Of a DNA stretch of 57,025 nucleotides, positions 1 to 8,473 are shown in pieces. Position numbers and translations under genes: made by a program. Location of the stretch: contig JAEEVG010000008.1 in assembly GCA_016290835.1 (NCBI GenBank), positions 1 to 57,025 of the forward strand. Direction: 5' to 3'. How positions within the stretch are numbered: position 1 is the stretch's first letter; each line of letters starts with the position of its first letter. The DNA comes from Bacteroidales bacterium. Its GTDB lineage: Bacteria; Bacteroidota; Bacteroidia; Bacteroidales; UBA932. Under the pieces are notes generated by a model. That model was not told where the DNA came from. It was given only the letters and a program-made list of their open reading frames with translations, and did not search any database.

Positions 1-1477
1 GCCGGCGCGGCCCGCGCGCCGCCGCCCCCGCCGCCTGCACCGGGAAGTACTCCAGCAGCGCGGGCACGAAGAGGTAGGCCACCAGCAGCGACACGCAGAG
101 GTTGATCACGATCACCCAGGTGAAGTCCGACAGGTTGGCCCGTTCCTGCTCGGGCATCAGCAGGATGACGAGCAGCGCCGCGACCGTGGTCATCACGGCG
201 CAGAGCAGCGAGGGGAAGACCCGGCGGTCGCCGCAGCGGGTATAGTGGTCGATCATCACGATGCTGTTGTCGATGATGATGCCCAGCGATACCGTCACGC
301 CGGCGAGGGTGTAGATATGGATCTGGAGCCCCAGGAAATAGTAGAGCGCGACCGAGATCAGCAGGTTGACCGCCAGGGTCACGGCGATTACCAGCATATA
401 GCGCCACGAGCGCGCCATCACGAACACGAACACCAGCAGGATCAGCAGGCAGAGCGCCGTGCGGAAATAGATCCGGTCCAGTTCGTCCGCGATGTATTCC
501 GAGTAGTCGTAGGTCACGGAGATGCCGATTTCCTCCGGGAAGCCCCGCTGGAGTTCGGCGATGCGGTCTTTGATCTCCTGCACCACGCCGAGCAGGTTGG
601 CGTCGGCGCTCACCTCCACCGACAGGGTCAGCACGTTGAGGCCGTTGACGCGGTAGTAGGAGTTCGGCAGGGCCTCCTGGTAGCGGAAGGTGGCGAGGTC
701 GCCCAGGTGCACCACGCGCCCGTCCACCTGCGCCACGGGGATTTCCGCCATCCGGGTCTGCTCGGCGCCGGTGTCGGCTCCCGCGCTGCGCAGGCGCACG
801 CCGTAGGCCTGCCCGCCGCTCTGCGTCATTCCGACGATCTGCTCGGAATAGTAGTTCGCGAACGCGCTGCGGATCTGGTTCGCGGTGATCCCGGAGGCAG
901 CCGCCTTGTCGGCGTCGAAGGAGATCACCCACTCGAAGGGCGTCTGGCCGTAGAAACTCACGCTGCTCACCCCGTCCACGATGGACAGCGGGTAGAGGAG
1001 CTCCCGCTCCACGAAATCCGCAATCTCTTGCGAAGGCAGGGCGCTGCGGATGTTGTAGGCGATGGCCGTCTGGGTCTTCTCTCCGCGCGAGTTCAGCGAG
1101 ATGGTCGGGTAGGAGCAGCCGTCCGGAAGTTTCGAATAGAGGTTGCGGATCTGCGAGGCTACTTCGAAGCGGACGGCCTCGATGTCGGAGCGGTGTGCGG
1201 CACGGACGGTCACGGACCCGCTGCCGTCGCGCGAGACGCTGCTGGTGGCCTCCACGGCGCGGATCGTGGAGAGCACGCCCTCCAGCTTGGAGGTCACCTC
1301 CGCCTCCACGATGCGCGCGGAGGCGCCGGGATAGCTGTAACTGACCGTGATGTTGCTCGTGGCCGCCGAGGGGGTATACTGCACCTTGAGCCGCGGGAAG
1401 CAGGCGATGCCCACCACGGCCGCCACCGCCATCATCAGCAGCACCGAGAAGGAGGATATGCCCCGCCGCTCCGCCAT
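1..1477 (-). CDS. RND efflux permease, second of a tandem pair (C-terminus cut by window edge)
   Basis: Inner-membrane proton-driven efflux pump of the AcrB/MdtC (HAE1) type; about 492 N-terminal residues are visible and the rest lies off the left edge. After a first membrane segment (about residues 9-28) comes a porter domain, then membrane helices. The TM4 relay reads LGIIIDNSIVMID near residue 402, so one Asp is kept and the second is Asn. The ATG overlaps the stop codon of the preceding pump gene by one base (TGATG), which implies translational coupling. The protein differs clearly from its neighbour, so this is not a fresh duplication. The arrangement matches heteromeric pumps such as MdtBC, but a heteromer here is inference. 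Substrate unknown. Confidence 0.9.
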   Translation of the reverse strand, partial: MAERRGISSFSVLLMMAVAAVVGIACFPRLKVQYTPSAATSNITVSYSYPGASARIVEAEVTSKLEGVLSTIRAVEATSSVSRDGSGSVTVRAAHRSDIEAVRFEVASQIRNLYSKLPDGCSYPTISLNSRGEKTQTAIAYNIRSALPSQEIADFVERELLYPLSIVDGVSSVSFYGQTPFEWVISFDADKAAASGITANQIRSAFANYYSEQIVGMTQSGGQAYGVRLRSAGADTGAEQTRMAEIPVAQVDGRVVHLGDLATFRYQEALPNSYYRVNGLNVLTLSVEVSADANLLGVVQEIKDRIAELQRGFPEEIGISVTYDYSEYIADELDRIYFRTALCLLILLVFVFVMARSWRYMLVIAVTLAVNLLISVALYYFLGLQIHIYTLAGVTVSLGIIIDNSIVMIDHYTRCGDRRVFPSLLCAVMTTVAALLVILLMPEQERANLSDFTWVIVINLCVSLLVAYLFVPALLEYFPVQAAGAAARGPRR

Positions 1478-4400
1478 CAGCCGCGCCGACGCTTATAGAT
1501 GGCGGCGTAGACCGTCGGCACGTAGAAGAGACTCACGAGCGTACCGGCCGCCATTCCCACGTTGACCACGAGGGCCATCGGGAACTGCAGGTCGGCGCCC
1601 ATATTGCCGCGCGACAGGAAAGGCGCCACGGCCAGGATCGTGGTCAGCGAGGTCATCAGGATGGCCTTGAGGCGGCGGTGGCCGGCCTCGTGGACGGCGG
1701 CCTCCACCTCCCAGCCGGCCCGCACGAGCCGGTTGATCGTGTCAATCTTGAGGATGGAGTCGTTGATCACGATACCCGTGATCACCACCAGGCCGATCAG
1801 CGACATCATATTGATGCTCACGCCCACCAGCCACAGGAAGCCCAGCGACACGGCGATGTCGATCACCACTTCGGACAGGATGATGAAGGGCTGCACCAGC
1901 GACTCGAACTGCGAGGCGAGGATGAGGAAGAGCAGCGCCAGGGCCACCAGGAGCACCAGCAGCATCTGCCGGATCATCTCCCGGTTGGAGAACCACGCCC
2001 CGGCGAAGGCCACGTCGAAATGGCCGTCCTCCCGGACGGCGCGGCGGATCGCACCCATGGCGCCCGGGACCTCGCGGGCCGGCAGATCCAGTTCCACGGG
2101 ATAATAGTTGCCGTCGTCGCCCGACACGAGCGCCTTGAAGTCCTGCTCGAAGGTCTGCCGCATCAGCGCCGAGGCCGGGATCTCGGTCCGGCCGCCCGGC
2201 ACTTCGGCGTCCGAGACGGACACCGTGGCCCGGGCCAGGATCTGCGAGAGTTCCTCCGCATCCGTACCCAGTACGACGGGCACGGAGCGGGCTCCCTGCA
2301 CGATCTCGAAGAGGCGGTTGCCGTTGAGGGCATTGCGCAGCACGTTCGTCAAATCATTGAAACTCACCCCGTAGAGGGCCATCAGCTCGGGGTCGGAGAC
2401 ATAGAGGACGTCCCGCTTGAGGGGGATTTCGTCCACCTGCACGCCCGGCAGGGCGGTCCGCACGGCGCCCAGCGCCTCCCGGACGCCCGCCACGGTCAGC
2501 CCCTCGTCGGTCGCGGGCCGCAGGCGCGCGAGCAGTTGCGGTTCGCGTTCCGCGAAGACCATTTCAAAAATGTTCCCCGAGGAACCCCACGCGGAGATGG
2601 CCTCCGGCCAGCGCTCGTGCACGAGTGCGGAGAGGCGTTCCTGCAGGGCGGCGAGCTCCCGCGCATTGGCGCAGCTCACATAGAGCGAGGCTTCGTTCAT
2701 CGACTGGTCGCTGCTGTGGCCCAGCACGAACTGCTGCACCCCCACCAGCGCCGAGTTCTGCTGCGACGCGCCGGCCGCGGCCTGCTCCAACGTCACGATC
2801 CGCGCCCGGTTCTCCTCCAGCGTTATATGCTCATTCCAATCCACCTGGAGAATAGCATCGGTATAGGTGATCGGCGGAAGTTTCTCCTTGCGCATCCCCC
2901 ACACGCACGCGGCGGCCACGACGGCGCAGCCGAGCGGCAGCGCCCAGGCCAGCCATTTGTGCGAGAGGCACCAGGAGACCGTGCGGTCATAGAAGCGCGT
3001 GGCCCCGTCGAAGCGGAAGCGCTCCAGGAAAGGACTCGGCCGGAAGGCCGGGAGTTTCTTGTACAGCGCCCAGTAATAGACCGGCAGCACGACCACCGTC
3101 ACGGCATAGGAGACCAGCAGGACCGTGGTCACGGCGATGGCCTGGTCGTAGAAGAGCTGGCCTGCCAGGCCGTTGAGGAAGATCAGGGGGATGAACACCG
3201 CGCAGGTCGTGAGCACGGAACTGAGCATCGCCCCGCGCACCTCGGCGGTGCCTTCCACCACGGCTTCGCGCAGTTGCTCGCCCCGCTGCCAGCGCGCGGT
3301 GATGTTGTCGGTGAGCACGATGGTGTTGTCCACCATCATACCCACGCCCAGCAGCAGGCCGGACAGGGAGATGATGTTGATGGACAGTCCGATGGCGTAG
3401 AACACGAAGAAGGAGATCACCAGCGACACCGGGATCGTGAGCGCCACCAGCAGCGGCGAGCGGAAATCCTTCATAAAGAAGAAAATCACCACGATGTCCA
3501 GCAGGATGGCCATCAGGATGTTCAGGAGCAGGTTGCGGATGGAGTAGTCCAGCAACTCGGTCTGGTCGCGGGACATCGAGAACGCCATCTGCGGATAGTC
3601 CTTTCGGAAGAGCTCAAGCTGTTCCGAGATGCCCTTCTTGAGGTCGGACATCCGGGCCTCGCTCTGCTTGATCACGGCCATCACCACGGCGTCGCGTCCG
3701 TCGCTGCGCGCGAGCCCCGTCCGGGCCGCCTCGCGCTCCACCACGGACGCCACGTCCCGGACCTGGAGCACGCGCTCCCCTACCTTGAAATAGACATTGG
3801 AGATATCCTCGCTGGAGGAGGCGAAGGAGTGGAACTTGACGTTGTAGTGGTATTCCCCGTCGCGGATGGTGAGGTTGGAGAGGTTGACGTTGGCCGCGGA
3901 GATGCTCTGCTCGAACTGCCCCAGCGACACGCCCAGGCGGGTGAGGGCCTCGAGATCCGGGATCACCAGGATTTCACGGTCCACCCCGCCGCTCAGGTCC
4001 ACCATCGCCACCTCGGGCAGCTGCTCGATGCGCTTGGCGATGACGTCTTCGGCGAATTCGCTCATCCGCAGGAAGTTGCCGCCCTCCTCGCGGAGGGTCA
4101 TATTGATGTAGAAGGCGGGAATGTCGGTGGCCGCGGCCTTGAAGACCTTGGGGCGGTCGATGCGCGGCAGGGAGCCCATCGCGCGGTCGATCTGTTCGTT
4201 GACCTCGATGTAGAAGAGGTCCAGGTCCTGCCCTTCCTCGAAGGAGAGGGTCATCGTGGCGCTGCCGTCCTTGGCTTCGGAGCGGATGTCCTTGAGGTGC
4301 GCGATCTGCACGAGCCGCTGGCGCAGCGGCCCCACCACGGCGTCGTTGAGTTCGCGGGCCGAGAGGTCGGGCGCGGACGCCTGGATGGTCACGTAGGGGA

Positions 4401-4518
4401 TGTCCACCTCGGGTATCAGGGACACCGGCAGGCGGCCGATGCCCACGAAGCCCAGTACCACGAGGACCAGCAGGATCATCGTGACGGAGACGGGACGGTC
4501 CAGGAGCTTTCTGAGCAT
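1477..4518 (-). CDS. RND efflux permease, first of a tandem pair
   Basis: Full-length (1013 aa) AcrB/HAE1-type inner-membrane transporter. It has an N-terminal helix (about 10-30), a porter domain, a TM2-6 block (about 330-470), a second porter domain and a TM8-12 block near the C-terminus. The TM4 relay near residue 396 reads VGMMVDNTIV: one Asp is followed by Asn instead of the Asp-Asp of AcrB. In the TM10-11 region (about 916) the sequence is GIVINDSILKID, where AcrB has its essential Lys followed by Asn, so the charge relay may be rewired. Start: ATG 4 bases after the adaptor gene. It is cotranscribed with the channel and adaptor and overlaps the second pump gene. Drug or lipid export is likely; the substrate cannot be told. 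Confidence 0.95.
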   Translation of the reverse strand: MLRKLLDRPVSVTMILLVLVVLGFVGIGRLPVSLIPEVDIPYVTIQASAPDLSARELNDAVVGPLRQRLVQIAHLKDIRSEAKDGSATMTLSFEEGQDLDLFYIEVNEQIDRAMGSLPRIDRPKVFKAAATDIPAFYINMTLREEGGNFLRMSEFAEDVIAKRIEQLPEVAMVDLSGGVDREILVIPDLEALTRLGVSLGQFEQSISAANVNLSNLTIRDGEYHYNVKFHSFASSSEDISNVYFKVGERVLQVRDVASVVEREAARTGLARSDGRDAVVMAVIKQSEARMSDLKKGISEQLELFRKDYPQMAFSMSRDQTELLDYSIRNLLLNILMAILLDIVVIFFFMKDFRSPLLVALTIPVSLVISFFVFYAIGLSINIISLSGLLLGVGMMVDNTIVLTDNITARWQRGEQLREAVVEGTAEVRGAMLSSVLTTCAVFIPLIFLNGLAGQLFYDQAIAVTTVLLVSYAVTVVVLPVYYWALYKKLPAFRPSPFLERFRFDGATRFYDRTVSWCLSHKWLAWALPLGCAVVAAACVWGMRKEKLPPITYTDAILQVDWNEHITLEENRARIVTLEQAAAGASQQNSALVGVQQFVLGHSSDQSMNEASLYVSCANARELAALQERLSALVHERWPEAISAWGSSGNIFEMVFAEREPQLLARLRPATDEGLTVAGVREALGAVRTALPGVQVDEIPLKRDVLYVSDPELMALYGVSFNDLTNVLRNALNGNRLFEIVQGARSVPVVLGTDAEELSQILARATVSVSDAEVPGGRTEIPASALMRQTFEQDFKALVSGDDGNYYPVELDLPAREVPGAMGAIRRAVREDGHFDVAFAGAWFSNREMIRQMLLVLLVALALLFLILASQFESLVQPFIILSEVVIDIAVSLGFLWLVGVSINMMSLIGLVVITGIVINDSILKIDTINRLVRAGWEVEAAVHEAGHRRLKAILMTSLTTILAVAPFLSRGNMGADLQFPMALVVNVGMAAGTLVSLFYVPTVYAAIYKRRRG

Positions 4519-4522
4519 ACGC

Positions 4523-5605
4523 CTACTGCTTGATGACCACGCGGGAGCCGTCGGCGAGGTTGAGGTTGCCCGACACGATCACGCGGTCTCCCTCGGACAG
4601 GGTGGCCCCGCGGTCGGTGTTGGCCACCACGGCGTAGCTCTCGCTGTTGGCGCGGACCGTGTGGACATAGACCCATTCGGCACGGCCGCCTTCACCGTAG
4701 CGGAAGAGGACTTCCAGGCCGTCGCGGATGACCACGGCGCTCTTGGGGACGACCAGCTGCGCGGGGAGGTTCTTGTCCACCGTGACCTTGACGTTCATTC
4801 CGTCCAGCAGCCCGGCGCCGCCGGGGATCGTGGCCGTGACGGCGATCTGGCCGTTCTTGTCGATGGTCGGGTTGATGCTCTTGATGCGGCCGGAGACCGT
4901 GCGCTCGCTGCCGAAGGGGCTCACGCGGACGGCCTGGCCGCGCTCCAGGAAGCTGTATTCCGACTCCAGCGCGGAGAAAGTCACGTCGTAGGTCCCGTCC
5001 GAGATCAGGGTGCAGAAGGCCTCTGCCCCCGTGCGGTCCCATTTCTTGAGGTTCAGGTCGGCCACCTTTCCCGCGAACGGGGCGCGCAGCACCGTGCCCT
5101 CCAGGGCGCGCTGTGCCTTGGCGTAGCTGTTGCGGGCGGCGGTGTAGCCGGAGCGGATGCCGGCGAGATCCCGCACGTCGGCGGGGACCGAAGCCGTGTC
5201 CGCCACGGCATAGCCCAGGCCCGCCAGCACGTCGAGATACTCCAGGCGCGTGCGGGCCAGGTCGATGCGGGCGGTCTCCAGGGCGGCCCGCTGCTCGGTG
5301 TCGTCCAGGCGCGCGATCACGGCGCCCCGCCCCACGGCGGTGCCGTTCTGCACGGGGATATCGACGAGCTGGCCGCTCTCGCGGAAATACAGCGCGCTGC
5401 GCTGCGCCGCGGCGAGCTTGCCGTTCGCGACAAGCTGCATCGGGAAGGTCTCCCGCTGCAGGGTGATGACCTCCACCTCGTTGACTTCGGGCGAGTAGGC
5501 CAGCTTGGATTCGTCCTCCGGGTCCGTCGCCGGCTTTGGCTTGCAGCCGGCCGCCAGACACAGGGCGGCGAGGGCCGCCACCCAGGCTATCTTCTTCAGT
5601 TCCAT
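4523..5605 (-). CDS. RND efflux periplasmic adaptor (membrane fusion) lipoprotein
   Basis: Adaptor of 360 aa linking the RND pumps to the outer-membrane channel. The N-terminus is a lipoprotein signal ending in the lipobox LAAGC (Cys about residue 21), so the protein should be anchored by lipid. The lipoyl/barrel-sandwich half begins near VEVITLQRETFPMQLVANG. A short helical hairpin follows (about 95-150), then the second lipoyl half (VLRAPFAGKVADLNL) and beta-barrel and membrane-proximal domains. The motif RAPFDGxV of this family appears as RAPFAGKV. The gene starts one base after the channel gene and ends 4 bases before the first pump gene, so the four genes form one operon. Confidence 0.93.
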   Translation of the reverse strand: MELKKIAWVAALAALCLAAGCKPKPATDPEDESKLAYSPEVNEVEVITLQRETFPMQLVANGKLAAAQRSALYFRESGQLVDIPVQNGTAVGRGAVIARLDDTEQRAALETARIDLARTRLEYLDVLAGLGYAVADTASVPADVRDLAGIRSGYTAARNSYAKAQRALEGTVLRAPFAGKVADLNLKKWDRTGAEAFCTLISDGTYDVTFSALESEYSFLERGQAVRVSPFGSERTVSGRIKSINPTIDKNGQIAVTATIPGGAGLLDGMNVKVTVDKNLPAQLVVPKSAVVIRDGLEVLFRYGEGGRAEWVYVHTVRANSESYAVVANTDRGATLSEGDRVIVSGNLNLADGSRVVIKQ

Positions 5606-5606
5606 A

Positions 5607-7091
5607 TTACTGCGTCATTTCTTCGTAATTGACCGTCAGGTCGTCGCCCGCAATGAAATCATAGAGCGTGAGCTTGCGGAGCGTGTAGTAGTAGTTCCAG
5701 AAGCTGGCGATGTCGCGGACATACTTCTGCGTGGCGTTGTCGCTCTCCGTGCGGGCCGTGTTGAGGTCGGTCACGGAGGCGGTGCCGCTGCGGAATTTGT
5801 CCATCACCAGTTCGTAGCGCTCCAGCGCGATGGCGGCGGCGCGGCGCGACACGTCGCACAGCTGGCGCTGGTTGTTGAACTGGCCCACGGCCGTGTAGAG
5901 GCTGATGCGCTTGTCATTCTCGGCCTGCTCGACCTGGGCCTTGACCACGTCGGCGGCGGCCTCGGCCTTCTTGACGCGGCCGCGGCCCTCTCCCCAGTCC
6001 AGGATCGGCACGGTGAAGGTCAGGCCCACGACTTCCTGGTTGAGCAGGTCGCGATAGACGCCCTGGAGTTCGGGGGCGGTCTTGGAGAGGCCGAAGCGGG
6101 CGTTCAGCTGCATCGTGATGCCACGGGCGGCCTTCGCCTGGGCGATGGCCGACTCAGCGTTGAGGAGATTGATGTCGTTGGTGAGGTTGAACGAGGAGTT
6201 CTCCGAAGCTTTGCGGAGCACCAGGTCGTAGTCCATCATCACGGCGGGCAGGTTCTCTTCGAGGACGGTCTGGACCTCGCGGGTTTCGTCCAGGCCCAGC
6301 AGCGAATTGAGCTGCATCCGGGCTTCGCGCAGGGCCACGTAGTTCTCGTTGACGGCGATGCTGTCGGAGAGCATCCGGAGTTCCAGCTGGAGATATTCGT
6401 CGCGCTTGACGCTGCCCAGCGAGAGGCGCTCGCGCGCGATGCGCAGGAGCTGGGCGGTGTTGTCGTAGTTGGTCTGGGCGACCTCATAGAGTTTCTGGGC
6501 TTCCATCACCCCGAAATAGCGGTCCACGGCCCGCAGGGTCACGTCTTCCATCGATTCGAGGTAGGTGCGCTTGGCCTTTTCGTATTCTTTTGGGGAGATC
6601 AGCTTGTTCCACTTGAACTGGTTGTAGGAGAAGAGGGGCTGGCTGTAGGAGAGCGTGACAGGCTGGGCGTACCAGGTGGTACCGCCGGAGCGGAACTGGT
6701 CGATGCGCGTGAGGTCGGTATAAAGGGATAGCGTGCCGCCGGTGAAGGGGATGTTCTGCCGGGCGCGCAGGCCCAGGCTGTTCTCCATGTTGTAGTTGGA
6801 GGTGTAGAGGAGTTCGCCGGACTGGGGGTCCTGCAGCAGGCGCAGGGAGCGGTCGAAGCTGCCGAGCGTGCCGTAGAGCGACAGCGACGGCAGGCGGCTC
6901 GCCTGGTAGGAGCGCCAGGCCCAGTAGTCCGAAACGAATGCCGCGCGCGCCTGCAGCGCCGGCACGGACTGCGTCCGCGCCTCGCCGATGACCTCCTTGA
7001 GCGTCATCGGCTGCGCCTGCGCCTGCACCCCCGCGCCCGCGAGCGCGCATACCAGCGCGGCCAGTTTTATGATAATCAGTCGTCTTTTCAT
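5607..7091 (-). CDS. TolC-family outer-membrane efflux channel
   Basis: Outer-membrane factor of 494 aa (usual length 430-500). A Sec signal peptide (MKRRLIIIKLAALVCALAGA..., cleavage probably after AQA near residue 27) is followed by two long alpha-helical halves with the periodic Ala/Gln/Glu-rich pattern of OEP repeats, for example around residues 190-250 and 375-440. It is the first gene of the channel-adaptor-pump-pump operon. Two promoter-like elements lie within 75 bases upstream: a standard TATATTTG box and an ECF-type TGTAAC/CGTCATA pair. The start ATG is the first in frame after the ECF element, with AT-rich leader sequence AAATAAAGAG. Confidence 0.93.
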   Translation of the reverse strand: MKRRLIIIKLAALVCALAGAGVQAQAQPMTLKEVIGEARTQSVPALQARAAFVSDYWAWRSYQASRLPSLSLYGTLGSFDRSLRLLQDPQSGELLYTSNYNMENSLGLRARQNIPFTGGTLSLYTDLTRIDQFRSGGTTWYAQPVTLSYSQPLFSYNQFKWNKLISPKEYEKAKRTYLESMEDVTLRAVDRYFGVMEAQKLYEVAQTNYDNTAQLLRIARERLSLGSVKRDEYLQLELRMLSDSIAVNENYVALREARMQLNSLLGLDETREVQTVLEENLPAVMMDYDLVLRKASENSSFNLTNDINLLNAESAIAQAKAARGITMQLNARFGLSKTAPELQGVYRDLLNQEVVGLTFTVPILDWGEGRGRVKKAEAAADVVKAQVEQAENDKRISLYTAVGQFNNQRQLCDVSRRAAAIALERYELVMDKFRSGTASVTDLNTARTESDNATQKYVRDIASFWNYYYTLRKLTLYDFIAGDDLTVNYEEMTQ

Positions 7092-7100
7092 CTCTTTATT

Positions 7101-7130
7101 TATGACGGATTCCTCCGGCGGAATGTTACA
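7101..7130 (-). promoter_or_regulatory. ECF-sigma-type promoter of the efflux operon
   Basis: On the minus strand TGTAAC (7130-7125) is followed after 17 nt by CGTCATA (7107-7101). This is the classic -35/-10 layout of ECF sigma factors. The spacer contains the near-palindrome TTCCGCCGGAGGAA. The start codon of the channel gene lies 9 bases beyond the -10 element. An almost identical element precedes the propeller lipoprotein (8441-8471). The promoter call is inference from pattern. Confidence 0.65.
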
Positions 7131-7139
7131 CCCCGCTCA

Positions 7140-7165
7140 CAAATATAACGAAATAATCGCACAAA
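7140..7165 (-). promoter_or_regulatory. Primary-sigma-type promoter upstream of the efflux operon
   Basis: Minus strand: TTTG (7165-7162), 14 nt, then TATATTTG (7147-7140), matching the Bacteroidetes -33/-7 consensus TTTG/TAnnTTTG. It lies just upstream of the ECF-type element, so the operon could have a basal and an inducible start. Confidence 0.55.
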
Positions 7166-7219
7166 ACGACCCCGGCCGTCCCGCCTCTGCAGCGTCGACT
7201 TATTTCAGGGATAAGCCCC

Positions 7220-8320
7220 CTACCGGAACCGGATTCTGGCGATTACGGGGTTGTCCGCATCGTCCAGGCCGTCCAGGACCCCGGGGTTCGCGATTTTTCC
7301 CTTCAGGTCCGCGGCCAGTTTCCGGGCATCCCCCGGGAAGAACAGCCCATAGAGCACATCTTCCCCGAAACAGCAGAACGGCGACATGTTCTCCAGCTCA
7401 TACCAGGGCAGCACGAACCACGCCCACGCCTTCCCGTTGTGAAGCCCGAACCGGGCGCCTCCTTCCGTCTGTCCGCCCGACACGTTCACCTGCACCAATT
7501 TGTGCTTCGTCCCTTCCAGATAGCGCCAGATCAGGGCATAATCCCCCGCCATGAGCATCTCGGCCGCCTTGAACGCGTCCTGCGCGCGGAAGAAGTCCGG
7601 CGCGATGGCATATTGCCCGAAATCAAAGTCCAGATACGGGCGCAACTCCCCGCCTTCGAACACATAGACGGTCGGCGAATATGAATCGAGCACACAGACC
7701 CCGCCCCCGGGCAGGGCGCTGAAGACGTGCTCCGATTCCAGGGCCAGCAAGTTCGCGTCCAGGGGCAGGAAGCCCGTTTCCCGGCCGGACCCGTCTTCGG
7801 TGAACACGACCCGGCAATCCTTCTGCTTGCTATACCCGTAGTTGGTGAGCAGCCCTGCCGCGGTGCGATACGCCCCGAAGCCCACGGGCACCCCTTCCCG
7901 CTGCTCCAGCAGTGTCCCGTCCGGAGAAAAAACCAGCTCGGAACCGGGATGGCAGAACAGATGAACCGCTCCGTCCAGGACCTGCAGGGTGCTGATATCG
8001 TTGTACTCCCCCGGCCCGTTGCCGTGGCGCCCAATCTCGTTCAAGAAGCGGCCTTCCGGCGAGAAACGGAACACGTTCGTCCGCTGTTTGTCCACGACCA
8101 GATAGCCCTCGTCCAGCAGGACCAGATCCAGCCGGATCCCCAGCAGGTGGGCATCATCCGTTTCCAGCGGAACGAGTTCGACGGATGAAACGGCATCGGC
8201 GAAGGCTTTCGCCGAATCGGCCGGTGCCATCCGGATGGCAGCACCGTCTTCCCGGCCGCAGCCGACCAGCAGGAGCGCCGCGCAGCACAGCGCAAGGCGC
8301 AGAAAGGAATTCTTATTCAT
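7220..8320 (-). CDS. Six-bladed beta-propeller lipoprotein
   Basis: A 366-aa protein of the Bacteroidetes 6-bladed beta-propeller (NHL-like, DUF5128/DUF4934-type) group. The start is taken at MNKNSFLRLALCC because it opens a clear lipoprotein signal with lipobox LLVGC (Cys about 20); the frame is open further upstream but gives no signal peptide. Blade-type segments recur, such as GYLVVDKQRTNVFRFSPEGRF with GRHGNGPGEY just after, then VHLFCHPGSELVFSPDGTLL. This is the hallmark of these proteins. Function is unknown; they are often surface or periplasmic binding proteins. It is transcribed toward the efflux operon from its own ECF-type promoter, which suggests a shared stress regulon. Confidence 0.85.
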   Translation of the reverse strand: MNKNSFLRLALCCAALLLVGCGREDGAAIRMAPADSAKAFADAVSSVELVPLETDDAHLLGIRLDLVLLDEGYLVVDKQRTNVFRFSPEGRFLNEIGRHGNGPGEYNDISTLQVLDGAVHLFCHPGSELVFSPDGTLLEQREGVPVGFGAYRTAAGLLTNYGYSKQKDCRVVFTEDGSGRETGFLPLDANLLALESEHVFSALPGGGVCVLDSYSPTVYVFEGGELRPYLDFDFGQYAIAPDFFRAQDAFKAAEMLMAGDYALIWRYLEGTKHKLVQVNVSGGQTEGGARFGLHNGKAWAWFVLPWYELENMSPFCCFGEDVLYGLFFPGDARKLAADLKGKIANPGVLDGLDDADNPVIARIRFR

Positions 8321-8322
8321 CG

Positions 8323-8421
8323 TTATTTCAAAGTTTTGGTGAGAAGGGCTTCGAAGCAGACGAAACGGCCGAAGTCGAACGTTTCGTCCGGGTTGCTTTT
8401 GCGGTAGCGGGCGAAGTCCAA
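8323..8421 (-). pseudogene. Short coding-like ORF (32 codons), probable gene remnant or leader peptide
   Basis: An open frame that could start with TTG and ends with TAA three bases before the lipoprotein start. It has strongly coding-like codon choice (GAC, TTC, GCC, CGC, AAC, CCG). It reads LDFARYRKSNPDETFDFGRF and then VCFEALLTKTLK. Immediately upstream in the same frame are TAA and TGA and there is no ATG. Either it is the tail of a deleted gene left between promoter and lipoprotein, or it is a translated leader. I do not recognise the family. Confidence 0.35.
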
Positions 8422-8440
8422 CTTCCGGGGTCATTATATT

Positions 8441-8471
8441 GATATGACGGACGCCCGGGCGCAATGTTACA
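8441..8471 (-). promoter_or_regulatory. ECF-sigma-type promoter of the propeller lipoprotein
   Basis: Minus strand TGTAAC (8471-8466), 16 nt spacer, CGTCATATC (8449-8441). The shared flanks GTAACATT and TCCGTCATA match the element at 7101-7130, and again the spacer holds a GC-rich palindrome (GCGCCCGGGCG). The -35 element ends 2 bases from the stop codon of the DUF1295 gene. The predicted leader is about 115 nt. Confidence 0.65.
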
Positions 8472-8473
8472 GC

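Noticed and set aside
1678-4533. Very long open frame on the plus strand (951 codons) opposite the first RND pump
   Set aside because: It is rich in His, Arg, Gln and Asp with no family pattern, and mirrors the high GC of the real gene on the minus strand. The same holds for the frames opposite mfd (16926-20072), dnaE (42501-45008) and secDF (45376-48675).
8321-8464. N-terminal extension of the propeller lipoprotein (48 more codons in frame)
   Set aside because: It would remove the clear lipoprotein signal peptide and run through the ECF-type promoter and a coding-like stretch in another frame.
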